From positions 1,178,001 through 1,242,000 of the forward strand of contig NC_012029.1 of NCBI RefSeq assembly GCF_000022205.1: a stretch of DNA of 64,000 nt, read 5' to 3'. Position 1 is the first letter of the stretch; the number at the start of each line of letters is the position of its first letter. A program made the translations under genes and the position numbers. The DNA comes from Halorubrum lacusprofundi ATCC 49239. Its GTDB lineage: Archaea > Halobacteriota > Halobacteria > Halobacteriales > Haloferacaceae. A model generated the notes under the pieces. That model did no database searches and was not told where the DNA came from. It saw only the letters and a list, made by a program, of their open reading frames with translations. Shown here in pieces: positions 28,743 to 36,956 of the stretch.

Positions 28743-29690
28743 ATGTGGCGCCCCTGGGGGAGCGACGAGAAAGCGCGGTTCCAGCGCACCGCGGGGGTGA
28801 ACGTCATCGGTAACGCGGTGAAGATCATCGTCGAAGGGTCGGTGGGCGTCTACTTCGGGAGCGTCGCGCTGGTGGCCGACGCTGCCCACTCTGTCGCCGA
28901 TCTGGTCGCCAGCGCAGTCGTCTTTGTCTGGGGCGGGTCGCGGTACGACGCCGCCGACGAGACCCATCCGCACGGCCACCAGCGGATCGAGCCGCTGACC
29001 GCGTTACTCGTCGGTGCGACTATCGCCGTTCTCGGGCTCGTATTGCTACGCGAGTCGATCCGCGGACTGATCGGCGCCCACAGCCCCCCACGTCAGAGTC
29101 TCCTCCTTATCGGCGCGCTGCTGTTCGCGATGGCCGACATGTACCTGCTGTACTGGTACACGGAGCGGGTGAACGCCGACCTCGGATCGACCGCGCTCGA
29201 TGCGCTTGCCGTAGACTGTCTCAACGACATCTACACCACGATTGCCGCGCTCGTCGGCGTGTTCGGCGTGTTCTTAGATGTCCCGATACTCGATCCGATC
29301 GCCGGCGCGCTCGTGAGCGTTTTCGTCGTCTATCAGGGGATCGATATCGGCCGCGAGAACGTCACGTACCTCGTGGGCGCGGCGCCCCCGGTCGGCGACC
29401 GCGAACGTATCACCGCCGCGCTCCGCGAGAACCCCGCCGTGGAGGGCGTTCACGACCTAACCGTGTACTACGACGGAACCGACCTCGAGGTCGAGGTCCA
29501 CGTCGAGGTCGACGGCCAGATGACGCTCCGGGAGGCCCACGATATCGAGACGGAACTGGTCACGGGGCTCCGGAACCTAGAGGATGTCGGCGACGTTCAC
29601 GTCCACCTCGACCCGTCGGGGCTCGGCGAGTGGAAAGAGGCCGCGGACGGCGGCGACAGGGGCGATAAGGACGGCGACGACGAGGCCTAA
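28743..29690 (+). CDS. Cation diffusion facilitator (CDF) family transporter
   Basis: A 315-residue metal/proton antiporter. Six membrane segments are followed by a cytosolic ferredoxin-like domain (about 205-295; VHVEVDGQMTLREAHDIETE) and a charged tail. Site A in TM2 reads DAAHSVAD; HPHGHQR follows. The TM5 site reads AVDCLND, where the first ligand (usually His or Asp) is Asp. Substrate could be zinc, iron or manganese. TTAAGG about 30 bases before the ATG looks like its TATA element. Confidence 0.92.
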   Translation: MWRPWGSDEKARFQRTAGVNVIGNAVKIIVEGSVGVYFGSVALVADAAHSVADLVASAVVFVWGGSRYDAADETHPHGHQRIEPLTALLVGATIAVLGLVLLRESIRGLIGAHSPPRQSLLLIGALLFAMADMYLLYWYTERVNADLGSTALDALAVDCLNDIYTTIAALVGVFGVFLDVPILDPIAGALVSVFVVYQGIDIGRENVTYLVGAAPPVGDRERITAALRENPAVEGVHDLTVYYDGTDLEVEVHVEVDGQMTLREAHDIETELVTGLRNLEDVGDVHVHLDPSGLGEWKEAADGGDRGDKDGDDEA

Positions 29691-29775
29691 CACCCTGTCC
29701 GATCCCGGCCCCGTCCCGCCCGATCTCGTCCCGTTCCGGCGTGCGGATTAACCCACTAGCGTCCCTACCGGTTGT

Positions 29776-30489
29776 ATGCTCGAACGGCGCGTACTGGAGA
29801 TGACGTGGCGCGACGGGCTGTTCTGCCACTGGCCGGTCGATCCCGCCGTCGTGTCTGGGACGCTTCCCGACAGACTCTCGGTCGCCACCCATGGGGGCGA
29901 CGCGTACCTGAGCGTCGTCGCCTTCGTGATGGACGATATCCGCCCGCGTGGGGCGCCTGTCGGGCTCTCGTTCCCGGAGCTCAACCTCCGGACGTACGTC
30001 GAGGGGCCCGACGGTCCGGGCGTGTACTTCTACAACCTCGACGCGGACGACCGGATCGGCGTCGAACTCGCGCGGCGGCTGTTCGCGCTCCCGTACTACC
30101 GCGCGGAGATGGACGTGTCGCACCCCGCGACCGCCAAGCGCTCCGAAAGCGCGGGTGGCCCCGTTCGGTTCACCAGCCGCCGGGCTCACCCCGGCGTTCC
30201 TCACGCACGGTTCGACGCGACCTACGAGCCGACGGGCGAGGCGCTCGCCGCTGAGCCGGGATCGCTCGACGCGTTCCTCGTCGAGAACTACCGGTTCTAT
30301 GCCGAGGGGAACCGGCTGTACCGCGGTGAGATCACGCACGAGCCGTGGACGCTTCGGGCGGCGACCGTCGATCTCCGGGCGAACACGCTGTTCGAGGCGA
30401 ACGGGTTCGATCGACCCGACGGCGACCCGATCGTCCGCTACGCGGAGCCGATCGACGTGAGCGCGGATCGGATTCGATCGGTCTGTTGA
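29776..30489 (+). CDS. DUF2071 (YqjF-like) protein
   Basis: A 237-residue soluble protein of the acetoacetate-decarboxylase-like fold. Family marks are the N-terminal MTWRDGLFCHWPVDPAVV, the DAYLSVVAFVMDD strand, and FPELNLRTYV followed by GPGVYFYNLDAD. The catalytic lysine of true acetoacetate decarboxylase is not evident, and the family has no established reaction. It stands alone; a TTAA element about 30 bases upstream is its likely promoter. Confidence 0.85.
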   Translation: MLERRVLEMTWRDGLFCHWPVDPAVVSGTLPDRLSVATHGGDAYLSVVAFVMDDIRPRGAPVGLSFPELNLRTYVEGPDGPGVYFYNLDADDRIGVELARRLFALPYYRAEMDVSHPATAKRSESAGGPVRFTSRRAHPGVPHARFDATYEPTGEALAAEPGSLDAFLVENYRFYAEGNRLYRGEITHEPWTLRAATVDLRANTLFEANGFDRPDGDPIVRYAEPIDVSADRIRSVC

Positions 30490-31079
30490 GATCGCATTCA
30501 GCGGACGTATTCTCGTCCGAAACAACCGGCTTCTGAAGGCTGCCTCTCGATCGACAGCGGGAGTGGGTATTGCAGTTTGTTGGCAACGATACGATATTTA
30601 AACATCTGTGAGCGACGACGACGATTGCTTATAAATAAACGAGGCGGTGGGCGCGTGCCTCCGAGCGCCCACGGGGCGCGAGTAGTGAGGGACCGAAGGT
30701 CCCTCTGACAGCCGGCGGCGAAGCCGCCGGCGAGAGCACCGCGCGAGGGAGTCGTGAACAGAGAGGGACCAGAGGTCCCTCATGCAGCCGGCGCGCAGCG
30801 CCGGCGACGAAGTGAGCGACGAGGCTGGGGAGGCGTGAGGCTGTGCTGTGCGGGCGGGTGGGACTCAAAGGGGCAGTCGGCGGCGGAGCCGCCGGCGACA
30901 CCGCAGCGAGCAGCGCGAGCGAGGAGCGCACCGAGCCGCACGAGTCCTCGCGACTGGGGCTTTGGAGGCGTTCACCATGCTGTCTGAGACTTATAAACAG
31001 CCGACAGCAACGCCACTCGATCACTTATAAATGGTCGATCAGTCAACCTACTTCACCCACTCCCGCTATTATTCGTCGC
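30490..31079. other. Gene-free interval holding a hairpin array
   Basis: 590 bases between the DUF2071 gene and the end of glutamate dehydrogenase. The frames across it have low-complexity Arg/Ser/Pro content and no homology I can recognise. The centre (30647-30896) is the GC-rich hairpin array. The array is flanked by AT-rich TATA-like patches: CTTATAAATA near 30629, CTTATAAAC near 30990 and CTTATAAATG near 31024. Confidence 0.7.
30647..30896. repeat. Array of six GC-rich hairpins, four with C(GNA)G triloops
   Basis: Arms and loops: 30647-30672 (8 bp, 10-base loop); 30687-30705 (8 bp, GAA); 30711-30731 (9 bp, GAA); 30763-30781 (8 bp, AGA); 30787-30805 (8 bp, GCA); 30876-30896 (9 bp with one G-T, GGA). 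A GAGGGACC-type hairpin followed after 5 bases by a GCCGGC-type hairpin occurs twice, 31 bases apart. It could be a dispersed intergenic repeat or a structured RNA. Confidence 0.8.
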
Positions 31080-32387
31080 TCAGGGGAACAGCCCGCGGTA
31101 TTCGTGGGCGCTCGCGGTGCGTTCGAGCGCGAGCGTGTACGCCGCGGTCCGGAGGTCCGGCAGGTCCTTCTGGTCGTACTGGTCGATCGTCTGGTCGAAC
31201 GCCGTGCCGATGCGGCGCTCCAATTCGGCGTTGACGGTCTCCAGCGGCCACGAAAACTCCTGCGCGTTCTGGACCCACTCGAGGTACGAGACGATGACCC
31301 CGCCGGCGTTCGCGAGGATATCGGGGACGACCTGGATGTCCCGCTCCGTGAGCACCTCGTCGGCGGCGACCGTCGTCGGCCCGTTGGCCGCCTCGACGAT
31401 CGCGGAGGCTCGCAGGTCGCTGACGTTGTCCGCGGTGATCACGCCCTCGACGGCGGCGGGGATCAGCACGTCGACGTCGAGCGTCAATAGCTCCGCGTTC
31501 GAGATTGCGTCCGGGTCATCCCAGCGGGATCCGTCGTCGACACGCCGCTCGTCCGGAGTCGCTCGGATCTCACCGCCGACGTACTCATCGATCAGGCCGC
31601 CGGCGTCGACGTGGGCGGCCAGTGTTGCCACGTCGAGCCCGTCGGGATCGTAGGCTGCACCGGTCACGTCGGAGGTGGCGACGACCCGCGCGCCCGCCTC
31701 GTCGAGGAGCTTTGCCGCGTTCGACCCGACGTTCCCGAATCCCTGAATCGCGACAGTCGCATTCGAGAGGTCGCGATCGAGGTATTCGAAGAGACGCTCG
31801 GTGACGATGGAGACGCCGCGGCCGGTGGCTTCCACCCGCCCCGGCGTCCCACCGATCTCCAGCGGCTTCCCGGTGACGACCTGCGGGACGGAGTGCCCCT
31901 CGTACATCGAGTAGGTGTCCATCATCCACGCCATCGTCTGCGGGTTCGTGTTCATGTCCGGCGCGGGCACGTCGGTCTCGGGTCCGATCATCCGGCGGAT
32001 CCCCTCTGTGTACCGCCGGGTGAGGCTTTCCAAGTCGTTCTGAGTGAGGTCCTTCGGCTCACAGATGACGCCTCCCTTCGCGCCGCCGTACGGGAGATCG
32101 ACCAGCGCGGTCTTCCACGTCATCCACCCGGCGAGCGCCTCGACTTCGCGCTGTGTGACCGACGGGTGGAATCTGACGCCGCCTTTAAAAGGTCCGCGAG
32201 CGCTGTCGAACTGGCAGCGATACCCCTCGAACACCTCGACCTCGCCGGAGTCCAGCTCGACCGGGAGCGTGACCTTCAGCGTACGTTCCGGGTGTTTGAG
32301 CCGCTCGAAGATGCCGTGATCCACGTCGGCGTACTCCTCCGCGCGGTCCATCTGTGCGAGCATGTTCTCGAACGGGTCGTCTGCCAT
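31080..32387 (-). CDS. gdhB: Glu/Leu/Phe/Val-type glutamate dehydrogenase
   Basis: A 435-residue hexameric-type dehydrogenase interconverting glutamate and 2-oxoglutarate plus ammonia. Substrate-binding and catalytic marks are GPFKGGVRFHP, then PYGGAKGGV with the catalytic Lys, and PAPDMNTN. The Rossmann domain begins GFGNVGSNAAKLL near residue 230. The ATG at 32387 (MADDPFENML) is the family start; 61 upstream in-frame codons are non-conserved. NAD versus NADP preference is not safely read. It is monocistronic. Confidence 0.93.
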   Translation of the reverse strand: MADDPFENMLAQMDRAEEYADVDHGIFERLKHPERTLKVTLPVELDSGEVEVFEGYRCQFDSARGPFKGGVRFHPSVTQREVEALAGWMTWKTALVDLPYGGAKGGVICEPKDLTQNDLESLTRRYTEGIRRMIGPETDVPAPDMNTNPQTMAWMMDTYSMYEGHSVPQVVTGKPLEIGGTPGRVEATGRGVSIVTERLFEYLDRDLSNATVAIQGFGNVGSNAAKLLDEAGARVVATSDVTGAAYDPDGLDVATLAAHVDAGGLIDEYVGGEIRATPDERRVDDGSRWDDPDAISNAELLTLDVDVLIPAAVEGVITADNVSDLRASAIVEAANGPTTVAADEVLTERDIQVVPDILANAGGVIVSYLEWVQNAQEFSWPLETVNAELERRIGTAFDQTIDQYDQKDLPDLRTAAYTLALERTASAHEYRGLFP

Positions 32388-32599
32388 GATCGGCTCGACT
32401 CGACCCCACGTGATATCGGTTTCGGCAATTATGTCCTCTGGTAGTAAATGACACGCATACAGGGGTGACGTGGCGACTGCGCGGCGACGGTTGTCGAGCT
32501 CTCGTCGGTGAGCCCGTTCACGGCCGAACTCGAGCGGCGATCGAGACGGCCCGTGACGAACCCTCGACACATTTTTCGTCTCACTGACGACAATACGGG

Positions 32600-33028
32600 A
32601 TGGAGATCATGTTGGGGCTGGAGTCAATCACACCACGCGCGTTCCTGTACCCACTGGGCGTCTGGGCGGTGATGGCGGTCGTCGCGGTCATTAACGGCGG
32701 CCTTCGAGAAACCGTCCTCATTCCCCGTGTCGGCGAACACACCGGACACGTAGTGAGCACGGCGCTACTGGTCGCTGCGATACTCCTCGTTTCGTTCGCC
32801 TACTTCTCGTGGACGCCCATCGACTACGCGCAGGCCGAACTCGTCCTCATCGGAGTTCTCTGGACGGTACTCACCGTCGGCTTCGAGTTCGTCGTCGGGT
32901 ACGTCGAAGGAACCCCGGTTTCGGTCACACTCGGGCAGTACAACGTGCTCGCGGGAGAGGTGTGGATCGCAGTCCCGTTTGCGCTGCTGGTCTCCCCGCT
33001 GCTGTTCGGCTGGTATCTCTCCACCTGA
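32600..33028 (+). CDS. Four-helix membrane protein of unknown function
   Basis: 142 residues with four predicted membrane helices. Polar residues conserved in look-alike bacterial proteins as I recall them are visible: NGGLRE after helix 1, PRVGEHTGHVVST before helix 2 and the ending GQYNVLAGEVWIAVPF. No function is known to me. ATTTTT about 30 bases before the ATG is the likely TATA element. It is separated by 160 bases from the PH-domain pair on the same strand. Confidence 0.7.
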   Translation: MEIMLGLESITPRAFLYPLGVWAVMAVVAVINGGLRETVLIPRVGEHTGHVVSTALLVAAILLVSFAYFSWTPIDYAQAELVLIGVLWTVLTVGFEFVVGYVEGTPVSVTLGQYNVLAGEVWIAVPFALLVSPLLFGWYLST

Positions 33029-33190
33029 CTCAGTGTTGGCACCGCCGCTAGACTGGCCAATCCGAGTGTCTAGAGAGGGATCTAATGAGCGAGGGCTCTC
33101 GCTGCGGACCTCCTCCATTTCGCCCGGACTTATACGTCGGCGCCGACAACGACGGCGCATGACACTCGGATGCACGCCGGGGGTGCGCCG

Positions 33191-33655
33191 ATGACGATGC
33201 AGACGCTTCACCCCCGCGTTCAGGTCGTGTGGGTCCTCCGTGCGGTTCTCATCGCCGCGGTGTTGACGGTGCCGTTCGCCGGCGGGGTATACCTCAATCG
33301 GCTCCCGGAGTGGGCACCGGTTGTCGCCGGCGCGGTCTTCCTCGTGCTTGGCGTAGGGCACGCGCTCCTCCGATACCGTCGCTGGAGCTACGAGATCCGC
33401 GAGGACGCGCTGTACCTCGACCGCGGCGTGATCACGCAGGTCCGGACGACGGTACCACTGGTCCGGATTCAGCACGTCGACTCCCGTCGCGGTCCCGTCG
33501 AGCGCGGCGTCGGGCTCGCCTCCTGCGTGGTGTACACGGCTGGCTCCCGCGGCGCAGACGTCCGAATCCCGGGACTCACGCCCGACGGGGCGAGCGACCT
33601 CCGCGAAGAGCTGAAGCGACTGGCCATCCGCGCGGACGGGGAGGACGCGGTGTGA
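33191..33655 (+). CDS. Membrane protein with bacterial-type PH domain (YdbS-like)
   Basis: About 154 residues: two hydrophobic helices (about 10-55) followed by a DUF304/bPH2 domain with the motif YLDRGVITQVRTTVPLVRIQ and the tail RIPGLTPDGASDLREELKRL. Such proteins pair with a larger multi-PH partner at the membrane; the function is unknown. The frame extends upstream to ATG 33170, but the ATG at 33191 lies just before the helix. The stop overlaps the GTG of the next gene. Confidence 0.85.
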   Translation: MTMQTLHPRVQVVWVLRAVLIAAVLTVPFAGGVYLNRLPEWAPVVAGAVFLVLGVGHALLRYRRWSYEIREDALYLDRGVITQVRTTVPLVRIQHVDSRRGPVERGVGLASCVVYTAGSRGADVRIPGLTPDGASDLREELKRLAIRADGEDAV

Positions 33656-35550
33656 AGCTCGCGCCCCAATCGGTCCCGTACCGTGCGCTCCAGAAAGTGT
33701 CCGGGATCGTCGTCCTCCTCTTTTTCATCGTGAACAACAACCCCGACTGGGGGTTTGCGGTCGCGGCCGCCATCGTCGGCGCTGTCGTCCTCGCCGCGAT
33801 CGCGTACGAGGTCGCGTACTACCGGCGGTTCGACTACGAGCTGACCGAGGATACCCTCGATATCTCTTCCGGCGTGATCTCGCGGCGCGAGCGGGAGATC
33901 CCCTACCGCCGGATCCAGAACGTCGACGTGAGCCGGAGCGTGATCCAGCGGGCGCTCGGCGTCGCTGCGGTGGATCTGGAGACCGCCGGCGGCTCAAGCA
34001 CCGAGGGGTCGATCCGCTTCGTCACCCCCGACGAGGCGACCCGGCTCCAGCGCGAGGTCCAGCGCCGCAAGTCGGCCGGATCGACCGGGCCGAACGGCGA
34101 GACCGGAGCGGGAGCCGAGACCGGAACCGGCGACGAGACCGGGAGAAGAACCGGCAGTGAGGCGGGCGCCGGGCCGGGCAGGGTCGGTCCCGCAGAGGAG
34201 GAGCTGTTCGCGATCTCGCCGGGCGAACTCGCCTTAGTGGGGGCGCTGTCGTTCGACGGCCGCCTCATCGGATTGCTGGCGTTTTTGGGCTCCGGGTCGG
34301 TCCCGGTGCTTTCCAGCTTCGTCCCGGACGCGTCGGCGATCGCGCTCACCGCGACCGCGATTGTCGGCGTCGGCGCGCTGTTCCTCGTGTCGTGGGTGCT
34401 CGGCGCGGGGGTCGCCTTCTCGAACTACTACGGGTTCCGGCTCTCCCGCGCCGGCGACGAGCTTCGGTACGAGCGCGGGCTGTTTCGCCGGTACAGCGGT
34501 TCGATTCCGACGGAGAAAGTGCAGGCGCTCCGGATCGCTGATAATCCGGCGAAGCGGGCGCTCGGCTACGCGAGCCTCTCGATCGAGACCGCCGGCTACG
34601 CCCCCGGACAGGGTGGCGAACAGGGAAGTCAGGCAGCCGTCCCGATAGCGACGACGGACCGGGTGTACCGGCTGGCGCGCGAGGTCGAGTCGTTCGGCGA
34701 CCCGCGCTTTACCCGCCCGCCCAAGCGGATCCGATGGCGGTACGCGTTCCGGTACGCGCTCGTCATCGGCGTCGTCGTCGCGGTCGCGTTCGGGATCGAC
34801 TGGTTCCTCGGCACCGGCGCCCCCTGGTACGCTCCGGCCGCACTCCTGCTCGCCGTGCCGCCGGCGGCCCACCTGAAGTGGAAGCACCGCGGCTACTGGC
34901 TCGGAGAGGACCACCTCCTCACCCGAAACGGGTTCTGGAGCCGCACGGTGACCGTCGTCCCGTACTACCGGATCCAGAACGTCATCGATGCCCGGACCAT
35001 CTTCCAGCGTCGCTGGGACGTGGCGACGATCATCGCCGACACCGCCGGAAGCAGCTCTATCGCCGGCAACGACGCCGCCGCCGTCGACTTCGCGACCGAC
35101 GAGGCGGTCGACCTCCGCGAGACCCTCCGAGAGCGGCTCCGCGTCGCCGTTGCGAAGCACCGCGATCGACGGGACCGGTTCGAGTGGTTCGACGGCGACG
35201 CGGAAGGATCCGGTGAGATCGACGATTCGACTCCCGGTGTTGACGAGCCGACAGCCGACGACGAGACGACCTCCGACGAGGACGACGAAAGCCGGTCGGA
35301 TGTTCCGGACGACGGCGTGATCCGCCCCAATTTCTCGGGGAGCGACCGCGACTACTCCGAGCCGGCCGAGCGGATCGACACCGGCGAGTACGCGGTGGAC
35401 CGCAGCCCGTCGGACATGGACGGAGAGAGCGGAAGCGGAACTGAAGAGGCAGGTAGCGGCAACGATGAGAGAGACGAAAAAGACGACATTGACGATGCCG
35501 AGGACGGTGCGGACAGCGCTGACAACGACGCGAACGACGCCGAGAAATAG
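33652..35550 (+). CDS. Multi-PH-domain membrane protein (YdbT-like)
   Basis: 632 residues starting at GTG 33652, overlapping the previous stop (GTGA). Three helix-pair plus bPH2 units are visible: ISSGVISRREREIPYRRIQN near residue 75, YERGLFRRYSGSIPTEKVQA near 280 and LTRNGFWSRTVTVVPYYRIQN near 430. Each contains the shared pattern R-x-x-x-x-P-x-x-(R/K)-(I/V)-Q. A Gly/Glu/Thr-rich linker lies near 145-180 and the last 120 residues are a disordered, very acidic tail. With its YdbS-like neighbour it forms the conserved YdbS-YdbT pair. Confidence 0.88.
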   Translation: MKLAPQSVPYRALQKVSGIVVLLFFIVNNNPDWGFAVAAAIVGAVVLAAIAYEVAYYRRFDYELTEDTLDISSGVISRREREIPYRRIQNVDVSRSVIQRALGVAAVDLETAGGSSTEGSIRFVTPDEATRLQREVQRRKSAGSTGPNGETGAGAETGTGDETGRRTGSEAGAGPGRVGPAEEELFAISPGELALVGALSFDGRLIGLLAFLGSGSVPVLSSFVPDASAIALTATAIVGVGALFLVSWVLGAGVAFSNYYGFRLSRAGDELRYERGLFRRYSGSIPTEKVQALRIADNPAKRALGYASLSIETAGYAPGQGGEQGSQAAVPIATTDRVYRLAREVESFGDPRFTRPPKRIRWRYAFRYALVIGVVVAVAFGIDWFLGTGAPWYAPAALLLAVPPAAHLKWKHRGYWLGEDHLLTRNGFWSRTVTVVPYYRIQNVIDARTIFQRRWDVATIIADTAGSSSIAGNDAAAVDFATDEAVDLRETLRERLRVAVAKHRDRRDRFEWFDGDAEGSGEIDDSTPGVDEPTADDETTSDEDDESRSDVPDDGVIRPNFSGSDRDYSEPAERIDTGEYAVDRSPSDMDGESGSGTEEAGSGNDERDEKDDIDDAEDGADSADNDANDAEK

Positions 35551-35585
35551 GCGTCGCTTGCGGCGGTCGCGCCGTTCGCGTCGCC

Positions 35586-36731
35586 CTATTCGTCGAGGAG
35601 CTTTTGAGCGATCGTGTTCCGCAGGACTTCACTGGTCCCCTCGTAGATCTCGTTCAGCTTCGCGTCGCGGTAGAACCGCTCCGCGGGGAAGTCCTTCGTG
35701 TAGCCGTAGCCGCCGTGGATCTGGATCCCCTCGTTAGCGACCTCACGGGAGATCTCGGAAGCGTACAGCTTCGCCTGCGCGGCCTCCTTGATGTAGTCCT
35801 CATCGCGTATCTTCAGGTCGGCCGCCTCGTGCATCAACAGCTCCGCGGCCCGGGCCTTCGTGTCCATGTCGGCGAGCTTGTGCTGGATCGCCTGGAAGTC
35901 GGCGATCGGGCTGTCGAACTGCTCTCGCTCCTGCGCGTACGACTTTGCCTCGTCGAGCGCGGCCCGCGCGATCCCGACCGAGCGCGCCGCGATGGTGATT
36001 CGGCCGCCGTTCAGCGTCTTCAGCGCCTGCACGAACCCCTCGCCCTCCTCACCGAGCCGGCGCTCCTCGGGGATCCACAGGTCGTCAAACCGGAGCTCGG
36101 CGGTCGGGCACCCCTTGTCGCCGAGCTTGTCCTCCGTACCCTCCACGATGAATCCGTCGTCCTCCTCGGGCCGGACGACGAACGAGGAGATTCCCTTTCG
36201 GCCCGCGTCGGGGTCGGTCTTCGCGAACAGCGTGACCGTGTCGGCGACGGAGCCGTTCGAGATCCACAGCTTGCCGCCGTTTACGAGGTAGCCGTCGCCG
36301 TCGCGCTCCGCGGCGGTACTCATCGCCGGCACGTCAGATCCAGCCTCAGCCTCAGAGAGCGCGAAGGCGCCGATGTCCTCGCCGGTGTTGAGCGCGGTGA
36401 GATACGTCTCCTTCTGGCGCTCATCGCCGAACTCGTACAGCATGTTGCCCGCGAGCGACGTGTGGGCGGCGACGATCGTTCCGAGCCCGCCGGAGCCGCG
36501 CGCGATCTCCGCGAGTCCGATCGCGTAACTGTGGTAGTCGAGCCCGGCGCCCTCGTACTCGACCGGGAACGGCATCCCCATCAGTCCCAACTCGGCCATC
36601 TCGTCGATCAGGTCGGCCGGGAACTCGTCGGTCTCGTCGATTTCGGCGGCCCGAGGAACGACCTCCTCGTCGACGAACTCCGCGACTGTGTCCCGGATCT
36701 GACGCTGCTCTCCGGAGAGAGTGAAGTCCAT
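35586..36731 (-). CDS. Acyl-CoA dehydrogenase
   Basis: A 381-residue FAD-dependent dehydrogenase for fatty acyl- or branched-chain acyl-CoA. The N-terminal helical domain starts with GEQRQIRDTVAEFVDEEV. FAD-binding segments are ALSEAEAGSD and KLWISNGSVAD; the catalytic base is the Glu in IYEGTSEVLRN near the C-terminus. That position marks the short/medium-chain class rather than isovaleryl-type enzymes. Length is standard. It is monocistronic and divergent from squalene synthase. Confidence 0.92.
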   Translation of the reverse strand: MDFTLSGEQRQIRDTVAEFVDEEVVPRAAEIDETDEFPADLIDEMAELGLMGMPFPVEYEGAGLDYHSYAIGLAEIARGSGGLGTIVAAHTSLAGNMLYEFGDERQKETYLTALNTGEDIGAFALSEAEAGSDVPAMSTAAERDGDGYLVNGGKLWISNGSVADTVTLFAKTDPDAGRKGISSFVVRPEEDDGFIVEGTEDKLGDKGCPTAELRFDDLWIPEERRLGEEGEGFVQALKTLNGGRITIAARSVGIARAALDEAKSYAQEREQFDSPIADFQAIQHKLADMDTKARAAELLMHEAADLKIRDEDYIKEAAQAKLYASEISREVANEGIQIHGGYGYTKDFPAERFYRDAKLNEIYEGTSEVLRNTIAQKLLDE

Positions 36732-36818
36732 GATCGTGAGTGTTCGTACGGAAACTTAGCCGTTTCCACACGATTGTACACGGGTCCGGTGTTGGGCGGA
36801 GCACGGAATGGGTGAACC

Positions 36819-36841
36819 GCCTCGGGGTCAAGCCCCGAGGC
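36819..36841. repeat. Perfect 9-bp GC hairpin in an intergenic region
   Basis: GCCTCGGGG-TCAAG-CCCCGAGGC. It lies between the divergent acyl-CoA dehydrogenase and squalene synthase genes. It recalls the terminal hairpin of IS200/IS605-type elements, but no transposase gene or second end is seen. Confidence 0.6.
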
Positions 36842-36921
36842 ACTCGGCCTGCTCAGCCTGTAGAAACGCACACCGCGAAGCCACGATCGGCTCCGTGAGC
36901 ACTCCCGTCGTTCCACGAGGC

Positions 36922-36929
36922 TTTTTATG
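36922..36929 (+). promoter_or_regulatory. TATA box of the squalene synthase gene
   Basis: TTTTTATG centred about 31 bases before the ATG at 36957. Confidence 0.5.
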
Positions 36930-36956
36930 CGTTGTGCCGTAAGTGTTGGTAACTGA

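Noticed and set aside
30629-31024. Open frames (up to 131 codons) through the hairpin array
   Set aside because: Repetitive Arg/Ser/Pro/Ala translations follow from the palindromes; no start signals and no recognisable domain.
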